From: Roseicyclus salinarum
Lineage (GTDB): Bacteria; Pseudomonadota; Alphaproteobacteria; Rhodobacterales; Rhodobacteraceae
DNA: 64,000 nt
Assembly (NCBI RefSeq): GCF_029624655.1
Contig: NZ_JARRSA010000015.1
Span: 1 to 64,000 of the forward strand
Reading direction: 5' to 3'
Below the pieces are notes generated by a model. It worked only from the letters and a program-made list of their open reading frames with translations, searched no databases and was not told the origin of the DNA. The position numbers and the translations under genes are program-made. This document shows positions 39,456 through 48,344 of this stretch, one piece after another (positions within the stretch are counted from its first letter, which is position 1; each line of letters starts with the position of its first letter).

Positions 39456-40361
39456 ATGCTGCGCTTCCATATCCACGACGTCTTCACCACGCGGCCCTTC
39501 GCGGGAAATCCGCTCGCCATCGTGGAGGGGGCCGACGCCCTGACCGACGCGCAGATGCAGACCATCGCGCGGCAGTTCAACCTGTCCGAGACGATCTTCC
39601 TCCAGCGCCCCGACGACCCGGCCCACACCGCGAAGGTCCGAATCTTCACGCCCGGCGCCGAGATCCCCTTCGCCGGCCACCCGACCATCGGCTGCGCCCT
39701 GTTTCTCGCCGCGCGCGACGGCCTTTCGCACGTCACGCTCGAGGAGGTCGCGGGCCTCGTTCCCGTGACGATCGCCGATGCCGCGGAGGGCCCCGTGGCC
39801 GAATTCACCGCCCCGCGCCTTCCCGCGCGCATCGGCCGGACGCCCGCGCCCGCCACCGTCGCCGCCGCGATCGGCCTCGCCGAAGGCGACATCGGCCCCC
39901 ATGCGCCCGGCGCATTCGAGGGCGGGCCCGCGTTCCTGTTCGCACAGGTGACGGATCTGGACGCGCTGGCGCGCGCAAGGCCCGCCGAACCGGGATGGAG
40001 CGCCCTTCTGGACGAGACCGCGATCGATGACCGGGGACGCTCTCCGGTGGGCCTCTATGTCTACGCGGCGGACGCGCAATGCGACTACCGCGGCCGGATG
40101 TTCGCACCGCACGACGGCATCCCCGAGGACCCCGCCACGGGGTCTGCCACGGCGATCCTGTCCGCCCAGCTCCTCGCCAACGGGGCGCTGCGGGACGGAA
40201 GCAACGTCCTCGCCCTTCGGCAGGGCGTCGAAATGGGACGCCCGAGCGCGCTTCGCCTGACCGTGGAGGTCGCCGCAGGCGCGCTTCGCGAGATCCGCGT
40301 GGCCGGCGCCTCCCGTCCCGTGGCCGAGGGTACGATCCGCGCGCCGGACGCCCGAGGATGA
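39456..40361 (+). CDS. PhzF-family isomerase/epimerase-like protein
   Basis: 301 residues, two-domain diaminopimelate-epimerase-like fold. 'VFTTRPFAGNPLAIVE' at the N-terminus, the proposed catalytic glutamate in 'LSETIFL' near residue 47, 'EIPFAGHPTIGCA' near 73 and the closing 'IPEDPATGSATAILSAQL' near 228. It lies divergent from ivd, 171 bases away across the operator region. Substrate unknown; phenazine synthesis is not implied. Confidence 0.88.
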   Translation: MLRFHIHDVFTTRPFAGNPLAIVEGADALTDAQMQTIARQFNLSETIFLQRPDDPAHTAKVRIFTPGAEIPFAGHPTIGCALFLAARDGLSHVTLEEVAGLVPVTIADAAEGPVAEFTAPRLPARIGRTPAPATVAAAIGLAEGDIGPHAPGAFEGGPAFLFAQVTDLDALARARPAEPGWSALLDETAIDDRGRSPVGLYVYAADAQCDYRGRMFAPHDGIPEDPATGSATAILSAQLLANGALRDGSNVLALRQGVEMGRPSALRLTVEVAAGALREIRVAGASRPVAEGTIRAPDARG

Positions 40362-40406
40362 CGCCCCGCCTTTCCCGATCGCGGCCGGGGGCCTATATCG
40401 GGCATC

Positions 40407-40850
40407 ATGATTGGTGATCTGCTCCGCCGCCTGACGGCGCCCGAACCCGAACCGCTGCCCTTCGACGACGCGCGCCTCGCGCTTGCGGCGCTCCTTGTGC
40501 GCATCGCGCGCGCCGACGGCGACTACGAGACCATCGAGGTCAGCCGCATCGACGCCGTGCTCGGCGCACGCTACGGCCTGACCCCGTTCGAGGTCGGCAA
40601 GCTGCGCGGCGAGGCCGAGGCGCTCGAGGCCGAGGCGCCCGACACCGTCCGCTTCACCCGCGCGATCAAGGACGCCGTGCCCTACGACGACCGCGTGAAG
40701 GTCATCGAGACGCTTTGGGAGATCGTGCTGGCGGACGGCGCGCGCGACCACGAGGAGGACGCGATCATGCGCCTCGTGGCCCCGATGCTGGGCGTCGGCG
40801 ACCGCGATTCGAACCTCGCGCGGCAACGGGTCGAAGCCGGGCGGGGATGA
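40407..40850 (+). CDS. TerB-like domain protein
   Basis: 147 residues, mostly helical. 'ALAALLVRIARADGDYETIEVSRIDAVL' and 'IETLWEIVLADGARDHEEDAIMRLVAPMLGV' show the paired acidic-helix pattern of the TerB/DjlA N-terminal family ('ADGDY', 'ADGARDHEE' are likely metal-binding). Its stop overlaps the next gene's ATG (ATGA). Tellurite resistance is not implied by this domain alone. Confidence 0.8.
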   Translation: MIGDLLRRLTAPEPEPLPFDDARLALAALLVRIARADGDYETIEVSRIDAVLGARYGLTPFEVGKLRGEAEALEAEAPDTVRFTRAIKDAVPYDDRVKVIETLWEIVLADGARDHEEDAIMRLVAPMLGVGDRDSNLARQRVEAGRG

Positions 40851-41599
40851 TCGCGACCCTGCCGATGTATCTTCGGCCCGAGACGAGGGACGCGACGGAC
40901 GGGTTCTGGGCGCTGATCCGCGACAGCCTGCGCGACCGCGGCGTGGACGCGCCCGACGGGCTCGATCACGCCATGTCGCCGACGCAGGCATGGGCGCGAA
41001 GCGACCTCGTTCTCTCGCAGATCTGCAACCTGCCGCACCGGCTCGGGTTTTCCGGCATGGTCACGCTGGTCGCGGCGCCGGACCTGGGCCTGCCCGACGC
41101 GCCGCCCGGCACCTACTACAGCGTTCTCGTCGCTCACGCGGACGACCCGCGCGGGACGCTGGCCGACTTCGCGGGCGCGACCCTCGCCATCAACGGTGCC
41201 GACAGCCAGTCGGGCTGGGGCGCACCCGCGGCGGCCGCCGCCGCGGCGGGGATCGCGTTCGGGCGCGCTTGCGCGACCGGCGCCCATTCCGCAAGCGCCC
41301 GCGCCGTCGCCGCGCGGCGCGCGGACATCGCCGCGCTCGATGTGGCGAGCTGGCGCATGATCCGCCGCTGGGACGCTTTCGCCCGCGATCTCCGCGTCAT
41401 CGGGCGCACCCCGTCCACGCCCGCGCTCGCCTACGTCACGGCCGCCGGCACCGACCCCGCACCGCACCGCGCCGCGCTGGCCGAGGCCTTCGCCGCCACC
41501 TCCCCCGAGATGCGCGGGATGCTCGGCCTCGCCGGCATCCTCGACCCCGATCCGGCGGGATACGCGGCCCTTCCGGTTCCCGCGCCGCCGCCCGCATAG
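40847..41599 (+). CDS. PhnD-like periplasmic-binding-fold protein without signal peptide
   Basis: 250 residues. 'MIATLPMYLRPETRDATDGFWALIRDSL' followed by 'DLVLSQICNLPHR' and 'YYSVLVAHADDPRGTLADFAGATLAINGADSQSGW' resemble PhnD/SsuA-type substrate-binding proteins for phosphonates or similar anions. There is no signal peptide and no transporter gene next to it, so it probably acts in the cytosol. It is coupled to the TerB-like gene by an ATGA overlap. Ligand unknown. Confidence 0.7.
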   Translation: MIATLPMYLRPETRDATDGFWALIRDSLRDRGVDAPDGLDHAMSPTQAWARSDLVLSQICNLPHRLGFSGMVTLVAAPDLGLPDAPPGTYYSVLVAHADDPRGTLADFAGATLAINGADSQSGWGAPAAAAAAAGIAFGRACATGAHSASARAVAARRADIAALDVASWRMIRRWDAFARDLRVIGRTPSTPALAYVTAAGTDPAPHRAALAEAFAATSPEMRGMLGLAGILDPDPAGYAALPVPAPPPA

Positions 41600-41610
41600 G
41601 CAAAAACCGC

Positions 41611-41675
41611 TGCATTTGCCGCGTTTTGCCGCTTTCCGTTGCGGAAAGGTGCACAGGGGAATTGCATTTGCCCGC
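41611..41675 (+). promoter_or_regulatory. Repeated TTTGCCGC motifs and hairpin upstream of the ABC operon
   Basis: TTTGCCGC occurs at 41615-41622 and again at 41625-41632, exactly ten bases apart. TGCATTTGCC occurs at 41611-41620 and 41663-41672, 52 bases apart. Between them CTTTCCG-TTG-CGGAAAG (41632-41648) is a perfect hairpin. The helical phasing suggests a transcription-factor site array for the transporter operon starting at 41722. Confidence 0.5.
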
Positions 41676-41721
41676 TTCATTGGCGCAAATTCCGGCGGAT
41701 GACAGGGGGCAACGACCAGAC

Positions 41722-42501
41722 GTGACCGACGCAAACGATCCGGTGATCGAGATCACCGGCCTCCACAAGAGCTTCGGCGCCCTTCACGTCCTGCGCGGCG
41801 TCGACCTGACGGCGCGGGCGGGCGACGTGGTGTCGCTCATCGGATCCTCGGGATCGGGAAAGTCGACGCTCCTGCGCTGCGCCAACCTTCTGGAAGACAG
41901 CCAGAGCGGCGAGATCCTGTTCGAGGGCGAGCCGGTCGCGTGGCGCGGCACGGGCCCGTCGCGCCATCCCGCCGACCGCGAGCAGGTGCGCCGCATCCGC
42001 ACGAATCTTTCCATGGTGTTCCAGCAGTTCAACCTGTGGGCCCACATGACCATCCTTCAGAACGTCATGGAGGCGCCCGTCACGGTGCTGGGCGAGGACC
42101 CGCGCGAGGTCGAGGACCGGGCGCGCGGTCTTCTGGACAAGGTCGGCATCGGCGAGAAATGCGACGCCTGGCCGGCACAGCTTTCGGGCGGCCAGCAGCA
42201 GCGCGCGGCCATCGCGCGCGCGCTCTGCATGCAGCCGCGCGCGCTTCTTTTCGACGAGCCGACCTCGGCGCTCGACCCCGAACTCGAACAGGAGGTGGTG
42301 CGCGTGATCCGCTCCCTCGCCGAGGAGGGCCGCACCATGATCCTCGTCACCCACGACATGCGCATGGCGCGGGACATCTCCGGCCATGTCGTGTTCCTCC
42401 ACGAGGGCCGCGTCGAGGAGGAAGGCCCCCCGGACCGCCTCTTCGGCGCACCCTCCTCGCCGCGCCTGCGGCAATTCCTCAGTCATGGCCAGGCGGCCTG
42501 A
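41722..42501 (+). CDS. Polar amino acid ABC transporter ATP-binding protein
   Basis: 259 residues. Walker A 'GSSGSGKST' near residue 38, Q-loop 'MVFQQFNLWAHMT', ABC signature 'LSGGQQQRAAIARAL' near 155, Walker B 'ALLFDEPTSALDPE' and the switch His in 'VTHDM'. It belongs to the PAAT/HisP-GlnQ type. The start is a GTG at 41722 ('VTDANDPVIEITGL'); no ATG lies before the conserved domain. First gene of a four-gene importer operon with binding protein and two permeases. Confidence 0.92.
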   Translation: MTDANDPVIEITGLHKSFGALHVLRGVDLTARAGDVVSLIGSSGSGKSTLLRCANLLEDSQSGEILFEGEPVAWRGTGPSRHPADREQVRRIRTNLSMVFQQFNLWAHMTILQNVMEAPVTVLGEDPREVEDRARGLLDKVGIGEKCDAWPAQLSGGQQQRAAIARALCMQPRALLFDEPTSALDPELEQEVVRVIRSLAEEGRTMILVTHDMRMARDISGHVVFLHEGRVEEEGPPDRLFGAPSSPRLRQFLSHGQAA

Positions 42502-42545
42502 CGGGCCGAGGCAGAACACTTACCGGGAAACCAGGGAGACCACCC

Positions 42546-43289
42546 ATGAAACATCTGATCCTCACCGCCGGGATGCTGGCGATCTCCGCCGGCGCGGCGG
42601 CCGCCCAGGACACCGTCCGCATGGGCACGGAAGGCGCCTATCCTCCGTACAACTTCATCAACGACAACGGTGAAGTCGACGGCTTCGAGCGCGTTCTCGG
42701 CGACGAGATCTGCGCGCGCGCCCAGCTGTCGTGCGAATGGGTCACGAACGACTGGGACTCGATCATCCCGAACCTGACCTCGGGCAACTACGACACGATC
42801 ATCGCCGGCATGTCGATCACCGACGAGCGTGACGAGGTCATCGACTTCACCCAGCCCTACATCCCGCCCGCCTCCTCGCTCTACCTCGCCATGGACGAGG
42901 ACGCCGACCTCGAAGGCGGCGTGATCGCGGCGCAGACCAACACGATCCAGGCGGGCTACATCGCCGAGACCGGCGCGACCCTGATCGAGTTCGCGACCCC
43001 TGACGAGACGGTTGCCGCCGTGCGCAACGGCGAGGCCGATGCGGTCTTCGCCGACGGCGACTACCTCCTGCCGATCGCCGCGGAAGATGCCGATCTCATG
43101 ATCGTGGGAGACCCCGTCCAGCTCGGTGGCGGCGTCGGCATGGGGATGCGCGAGGGCGACGAGCGCCTCGCGGCCTTCGACGAGGCCATCACCTCGATGA
43201 AGGAGGACGGCTCGCTGAACGCGCTGATCCTCGAATGGTTCGGCGAGGAAGCCCAGCTCTGGCCCTCCGAAGAGGAAGGCGGCCGCTGA
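42546..43289 (+). CDS. Polar amino acid ABC transporter substrate-binding protein
   Basis: 247 residues with a signal peptide (cleavage likely 'GAAAA-QD' near residue 20). The mature protein is family 3: 'MGTEGAYPPYNFINDNGEVDGFE', 'IIAGMSITDERDEVIDFTQPY' and 'ETVAAVRNGEADAVFADGDYL'. The conserved Arg/Asp that hold the alpha-amino-acid group are present ('SITDER', 'VFADG'). Ligand is probably an amino acid or a gamma-glutamyl/amine compound given the neighbours. Confidence 0.9.
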   Translation: MKHLILTAGMLAISAGAAAAQDTVRMGTEGAYPPYNFINDNGEVDGFERVLGDEICARAQLSCEWVTNDWDSIIPNLTSGNYDTIIAGMSITDERDEVIDFTQPYIPPASSLYLAMDEDADLEGGVIAAQTNTIQAGYIAETGATLIEFATPDETVAAVRNGEADAVFADGDYLLPIAAEDADLMIVGDPVQLGGGVGMGMREGDERLAAFDEAITSMKEDGSLNALILEWFGEEAQLWPSEEEGGR

Positions 43290-43310
43290 TCACGGCAGTC
43301 GACGACGGGC

Positions 43311-43332
43311 GGGGGCGCCGCAACGCGCCCCC
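43311..43332 (+). promoter_or_regulatory. GC hairpin between binding-protein and permease genes
   Basis: Perfect eight-bp stem GGGGGCGC (43311-43318) / GCGCCCCC (43325-43332) with a six-base loop, 22 bases after the binding-protein stop. Such hairpins stabilise the upstream message or partly terminate, giving more binding protein than permease. No T-tract follows. Confidence 0.6.
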
Positions 43333-43337
43333 CCTCC

Positions 43338-43360
43338 TTCATCTTTCCTGAAAATACGCA
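43338..43360. repeat. Dispersed intergenic element, copy 2 (single arm)
   Basis: TTCATCTTTCCTGAAAATAC, matching the right arm of the palindrome at 60624-60643 (with TTCAGCTTTCCTGAAATACG) except for one substitution and one inserted A. It lies directly behind the hairpin at 43311-43332. Confidence 0.5.
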
Positions 43361-43387
43361 AGATCCGCCGCCGGCCAAAGGGCCCCG

Positions 43388-44269
43388 ATGTTCGAGTTCT
43401 GCACCGATCCCGACACGCTCGACACCGTCCGCTGGTTCGGATGCTACCTGACCAATGGCGCGCATTTCCTGTTCTACCAGTCCTTCCTGGTGGTCTTCGC
43501 GCTTCTGGCCGTCACCGCGCCCACCGCGCTCGCGTTCGGCTTCGCCGCCGCCGCCGCCTCGCGCTCGCCGCTGCTGCCCGTCTCGCTGCTGGGCCGGGGC
43601 TATACCGCCATGGTGCGCGGCGTGCCCGACATCGTCTTCTTCCTGTTCTTCATCCTCGTCCTCGATCAGGGCATCGAGTATCTGCGCCACCAGATCGCCT
43701 GTCCCGACTGGACCGAGGATATCCGGCAGGGCGCGAACTTCCTCGTCTGCCCCGAGGCGCGCACGCCGCAGGGCGACGCGCCGCAATGGGTGCACGAAAC
43801 CTACGGTTTCGCGCTTGCGGTCTTCACCTACGCCATCGTCTTCGGCGCGTTCTGCGGCAATGTCCTCTTCGGGGCCATGCGCGCCGTCCCGCGCGCCCAG
43901 CTCGAGACCGCGGAGGCCTACGGCATGTCGCGCCGCCAGGTCTTCTGGCGCATCCTCGTGCCGCAGATGTGGATCTTCGCGCTGCCGGGCCTGTCCAACA
44001 TCTGGATGATCCTCATCAAGGCCACGCCGCTCCTGTTCCTGCTCGGCATCGAGGACATCGTCTACTGGGCGCGCGAGCTGGGCGGGTCGCGCACCTCGGC
44101 CTACCAGTACCCGCATCCCGACTGGCGGTTCTGGTATTTCCTCGCCCTCCTGATCTTCTACCTCGCCTTCACGCGGGTCTCCGAGATCGTGCTGAAGCGC
44201 CTGACCGAGCGTCTCAGCCACGGCCAGGCCACCGCCGCGGGCGAAGAGATGCGGAGGGCCGGCGCATGA
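43388..44269 (+). CDS. Polar amino acid ABC transporter permease 1
   Basis: 293 residues, about five membrane helices. The EAA loop that contacts the ATPase is 'AMRAVPRAQLETAEAYGMSR' near residue 165. A soluble insert of about 40 residues ('CPDWTEDIRQGANFLVCPEA') lies between helices 3 and 4 and carries two cysteines; this is longer than usual. It is coupled to a 17-codon frame and then permease 2. Confidence 0.9.
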   Translation: MFEFCTDPDTLDTVRWFGCYLTNGAHFLFYQSFLVVFALLAVTAPTALAFGFAAAAASRSPLLPVSLLGRGYTAMVRGVPDIVFFLFFILVLDQGIEYLRHQIACPDWTEDIRQGANFLVCPEARTPQGDAPQWVHETYGFALAVFTYAIVFGAFCGNVLFGAMRAVPRAQLETAEAYGMSRRQVFWRILVPQMWIFALPGLSNIWMILIKATPLLFLLGIEDIVYWARELGGSRTSAYQYPHPDWRFWYFLALLIFYLAFTRVSEIVLKRLTERLSHGQATAAGEEMRRAGA

Positions 44270-44319
44270 CGGACCGCACCGCCGGACCCAGGCCACCCGC
44301 GCGGAGGGCCGCGCGATGA
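44266..44319 (+). CDS. Possible 17-residue coupling peptide
   Basis: ATGACGGACC... encodes 'MTDRTAGPRPPARRAAR'. Its ATG overlaps the permease 1 TGA and its own TGA overlaps the permease 2 ATG, both as ATGA. It may simply carry ribosomes between the two permease genes. No function is claimed. Confidence 0.3.
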   Translation: MTDRTAGPRPPARRAAR

Positions 44320-45155
44320 CCTGCGCCGAGGCGTTCCAGGCCTATGCGCTGCGCGCGCTCGGCATCGGCGAGCGGCTGCTGCCGCGCGCGGATATCGGGC
44401 TTTGCGAACAGATCGTCCTGATCGGCTCGGGCATGATCTGGAACGTCTACTTCGCCGTCCTGTCGCTGTCGCTGGGCTTCGTGTTCGCCGTGGCGCTCGC
44501 TCTCGCCAAGAACTCGCCGCGGCGCGTCCTGCGCAAGCCCGCGGAATGGTTCATCTTCGTCTTCCGCGGCTCGCCGCTCTTCATCCAGTTCTTCATGGCC
44601 TACGAGGCCTTCGTGCTGCTGCCGCGCCTGGGCGTCGAGTTCACGTTCCTCGGCATCGCCATCGAGGCCGAGACGCGCTGGCTCGCGCGGGCCTGGCTCG
44701 GGGCGCTGATCGTGCTGTTCCTCAACACCTCCGCCTATTCCGCCGAGATCTTCTACGGTGCGCTTCGGGCGGTTCCGCGCGGCGACCTCGAGGCGGCGGA
44801 CGCCTACGGGCTGTCGGGCTGGAAGAAGTTCAGGCGCGTGGTCTTTCCCACCACCATGCGCCTCGCGTGGCCCGCGTACACCAACGAGGCGATCTTCCTG
44901 TTCCACTCCACTGCGCTGGTCTTCTTCTCGTCGTTCCCCGCCTTCCAGCAGAAGGGCGACGCGCTTTACTATGCGAGCTATTTCGCGGACCGGACGTTCA
45001 ACCCCTTCGTGCCCTACCCGATCGTCGCGGTCTATTTCGTGGCCTTCACACTCGTCATCATCGCGGTGTTCGGCGCGATCAACCAGCGGCTGAACCGCCA
45101 CCTTCCGCAGAACGCGCGCCCGCGCCTGCGCTACCGTCCCCAGCTCATCCGCTAG
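44316..45155 (+). CDS. Polar amino acid ABC transporter permease 2
   Basis: 279 residues, five to six membrane helices. EAA motif 'ALRAVPRGDLEAADAYGLSG' near residue 150; 'FRGSPLFIQFFMAYEAFVLL' is the typical helix of HisM/GlnP-type permeases. It pairs with permease 1 as a heterodimer. It ends 58 bases before the first glutamine-synthetase-like gene, which is probably in the same operon. Confidence 0.9.
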   Translation: MTCAEAFQAYALRALGIGERLLPRADIGLCEQIVLIGSGMIWNVYFAVLSLSLGFVFAVALALAKNSPRRVLRKPAEWFIFVFRGSPLFIQFFMAYEAFVLLPRLGVEFTFLGIAIEAETRWLARAWLGALIVLFLNTSAYSAEIFYGALRAVPRGDLEAADAYGLSGWKKFRRVVFPTTMRLAWPAYTNEAIFLFHSTALVFFSSFPAFQQKGDALYYASYFADRTFNPFVPYPIVAVYFVAFTLVIIAVFGAINQRLNRHLPQNARPRLRYRPQLIR

Positions 45156-45213
45156 CGGCAGGCTGCCGGCATGGCTTGCCGTTTCCCGCGCGCCGCTTCA
45201 TAGCTTTCGCATC

Positions 45214-46548
45214 ATGAAGGACTATCTCGACCAGCATCCCGAAATCGCCTCGGTCCGCACCGTGGCGGCGGACCTCAACGCGCAGCCGCGCGGCAAGCGC
45301 GTGGCGCGGCGCTACGCCGACAAGGTGATCACCGAAGGCACGCGGTTCCCCTACTCGGTCATGAACCTCGACATCTGGGGCGAGGACATCGACGACAGCC
45401 CGCTGGTGTTCCGCGCGGGCGATCCCGACGGCGTGCTGATGCCGACCGAACGCGGCTTCCTGCCCATGCCGTGGCTCACGAGCCCCACGGCGCTCCTGCC
45501 GATCTGGATGTTCCACGAGGACGGCGCGCCCTACGACGGCGATCCGCGGCAGGCGCTCGCCCGCGTGGTCGAGCGCTACAAGGCGCGCGGACTGACGCCC
45601 GTGGTCGCGACCGAGCTGGAATTCTACCTCATCGACGACAAGGGCGCCGCGCCGCGCGTGCCGCCCTCGCCGCGTTCGGGCAAGCGGCGTCACCAGGCCG
45701 AGATCCTCGCGCTCAGGCAGCTCGACGCGTGGGACCAGTTCTTCACCCGGCTCTACGAGGCCTGCGAGGCGATGGACATCCCCTCCGACACCACGATCTC
45801 CGAGGCGGGGCCCGGCCAGTTCGAGATCAACCTGATGCACCAGGCCGACGCGCTGAAGGCGGCCGACGACGCGTGGCTCTTCAAGCTTCTGGTCAAGGGC
45901 CTCGCGCGGCAGTTCGGCGTCGCGGCAAGCTTCATGGCGAAGCCCTACGCGGACTATGCCGGCAGCGGTCTGCACGCGCATTTCTCGATCCTCGACGCGG
46001 ACGGCGAGAACATCTTCGACGAGCGGCGTCCCGGCGGCGAGGCGCGGCTCGGTCACGCCATCGCGGGCTGCCTCGCGGCGATGCCGGGATCCATGCTGAT
46101 CTTCGCGCCCCATTCCACGAGCTACGACCGTTTCGTGCCCGGCGCGCACGCGCCGACCGGCATCGCCTGGGCGCACGAGAACCGGACGACCGCGCTTCGG
46201 GTGCCTTCGGGCGGGGCCGCCGCGCGTCGGATCGAACATCGCGTGGCGGGCGGCGACATCAATCCCTACCTCTTTCTCGCCGCGATCCTCGGCGCGGCCC
46301 TGAACGGGCTGGAGGACGAGACGCCGGCGCAACCGCCGATCACCGGCAACGCCTATTCGCAGAACCTGCCGCAGCTTCCCTCGACCTGGGAGACGGCGAT
46401 CACGGCCTTCGACAGAAGCCCCGAGATCCGCCGCATCTTCACACCGACGCTGGCCGAGAACTTCCTCGCCACCAAGCGGCAGGAACTTCACTACATGGCG
46501 CAGCTTTCGAACGACGAGCGCATCGAGCTTTATCTCGACACGGTCTGA
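45214..46548 (+). CDS. Glutamine synthetase family protein (gamma-glutamyl ligase type), first copy
   Basis: 444 residues, class III/PuuA-like. The GS beta-Grasp start is followed by 'TELEFYLID' near residue 132 (metal-binding Glu), 'EAGPGQFEINLMH' near 200, 'GSGLHAHFSIL' near 250, 'AHENRTTALRVPSG' near 325 and 'GGDINPYLFLAAIL' near 350. The short length and motif spelling point to gamma-glutamylpolyamine or amide ligases, not canonical GlnA. It follows the ABC genes and converges with ldh four bases later. Confidence 0.85.
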   Translation: MKDYLDQHPEIASVRTVAADLNAQPRGKRVARRYADKVITEGTRFPYSVMNLDIWGEDIDDSPLVFRAGDPDGVLMPTERGFLPMPWLTSPTALLPIWMFHEDGAPYDGDPRQALARVVERYKARGLTPVVATELEFYLIDDKGAAPRVPPSPRSGKRRHQAEILALRQLDAWDQFFTRLYEACEAMDIPSDTTISEAGPGQFEINLMHQADALKAADDAWLFKLLVKGLARQFGVAASFMAKPYADYAGSGLHAHFSILDADGENIFDERRPGGEARLGHAIAGCLAAMPGSMLIFAPHSTSYDRFVPGAHAPTGIAWAHENRTTALRVPSGGAAARRIEHRVAGGDINPYLFLAAILGAALNGLEDETPAQPPITGNAYSQNLPQLPSTWETAITAFDRSPEIRRIFTPTLAENFLATKRQELHYMAQLSNDERIELYLDTV

Positions 46549-46552
46549 CCGC

Positions 46553-47515
<963 letters not shown>

Positions 47516-47624
47516 TCACCACGAAAGCGCCCGCGGCAGAACCCCGAAGCGGCGCGCAACCGGCCCCCACTTGTGCCGGCTGCCGCGCGCGCCTAGCTTG
47601 GCGGCACAATCACACGAGCAATTC

Positions 47625-48344
47625 ATGATCATCGGCATCCTGCAGACCGGCCACCTGCCCGAGGCGATCTCGGAGCGAGAGGGCGAATATTCCGACATGT
47701 TCCAGCGGCTCCTCGGCGGCCGCGGGTTCGAGTTCCGCGTGTTCAACGTCGTGGACATGGAGTTCCCGGACGGCCACGGGGCCGCCGACGCCTGGCTCAT
47801 CACGGGCTCGAGGCATGGCGCCTACGAGGATCTTCCGTGGATCGCCCCGCTCGAAGAGCTGATCCGCGGGATCCGCGATGCGGACAAGCCGCTGGTCGGC
47901 ATCTGCTTCGGCCACCAGATCGTCGCGCAGGCCCTTGGCGGCAAGGTCGTCAAGTTTCCCGGCGGCTGGGCGCTGGGGCTTCGGCGCTACCGCATAGGCG
48001 ACGCCGAGGTGCAGCTGCACGCCTGGCACCAGGACCAGGTGGTCGAACTGCCCGAGGGCGCGACCGTGCTCGGCCGCGGCGACGCGACGGCCTACGCGAT
48101 GCTGGCAGTCGGCGAGCGCATCCTGACGATCCAGCCGCATCCCGAATTCGAACGCCCCGTCGTCGAGGGCCTGATCGAGCATCGCGGCGGCGCGATCGAA
48201 CCGACGCTGGTCGCGGCGGCCGCGGCCAGCCTCGATGCCCGGAACGACAACGCGGCCATCGGCCGCTGGATGGGCGACGTGCTGCAGGGCGCGCCTGCGA
48301 CGCGCGTGCCCGAGGCGATCACTTCAACGAAGGCCGAAGCATGA
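47625..48344 (+). CDS. Class I glutamine amidotransferase-like hydrolase
   Basis: 239 residues. Nucleophile elbow 'VGICFGHQIVAQALGG' near residue 85 (Cys) and the His-x-Glu pair in 'TIQPHPEFE' near 170 complete the triad. It stands alone without a synthetase domain and neighbours GS-like ligases and a PuuB-like oxidase, so it may hydrolyse a gamma-glutamyl product, like PuuD; this is context inference. Its stop overlaps the next ATG (ATGA). Confidence 0.85.
   Translation: MIIGILQTGHLPEAISEREGEYSDMFQRLLGGRGFEFRVFNVVDMEFPDGHGAADAWLITGSRHGAYEDLPWIAPLEELIRGIRDADKPLVGICFGHQIVAQALGGKVVKFPGGWALGLRRYRIGDAEVQLHAWHQDQVVELPEGATVLGRGDATAYAMLAVGERILTIQPHPEFERPVVEGLIEHRGGAIEPTLVAAAAASLDARNDNAAIGRWMGDVLQGAPATRVPEAITSTKAEA

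Noticed and set aside
41650-41721. A sigma-54 (-24/-12) promoter before the ABC operon
   Set aside because: TGGCGC occurs but no GC element of the TTGCA type lies at the required ten-base spacing.
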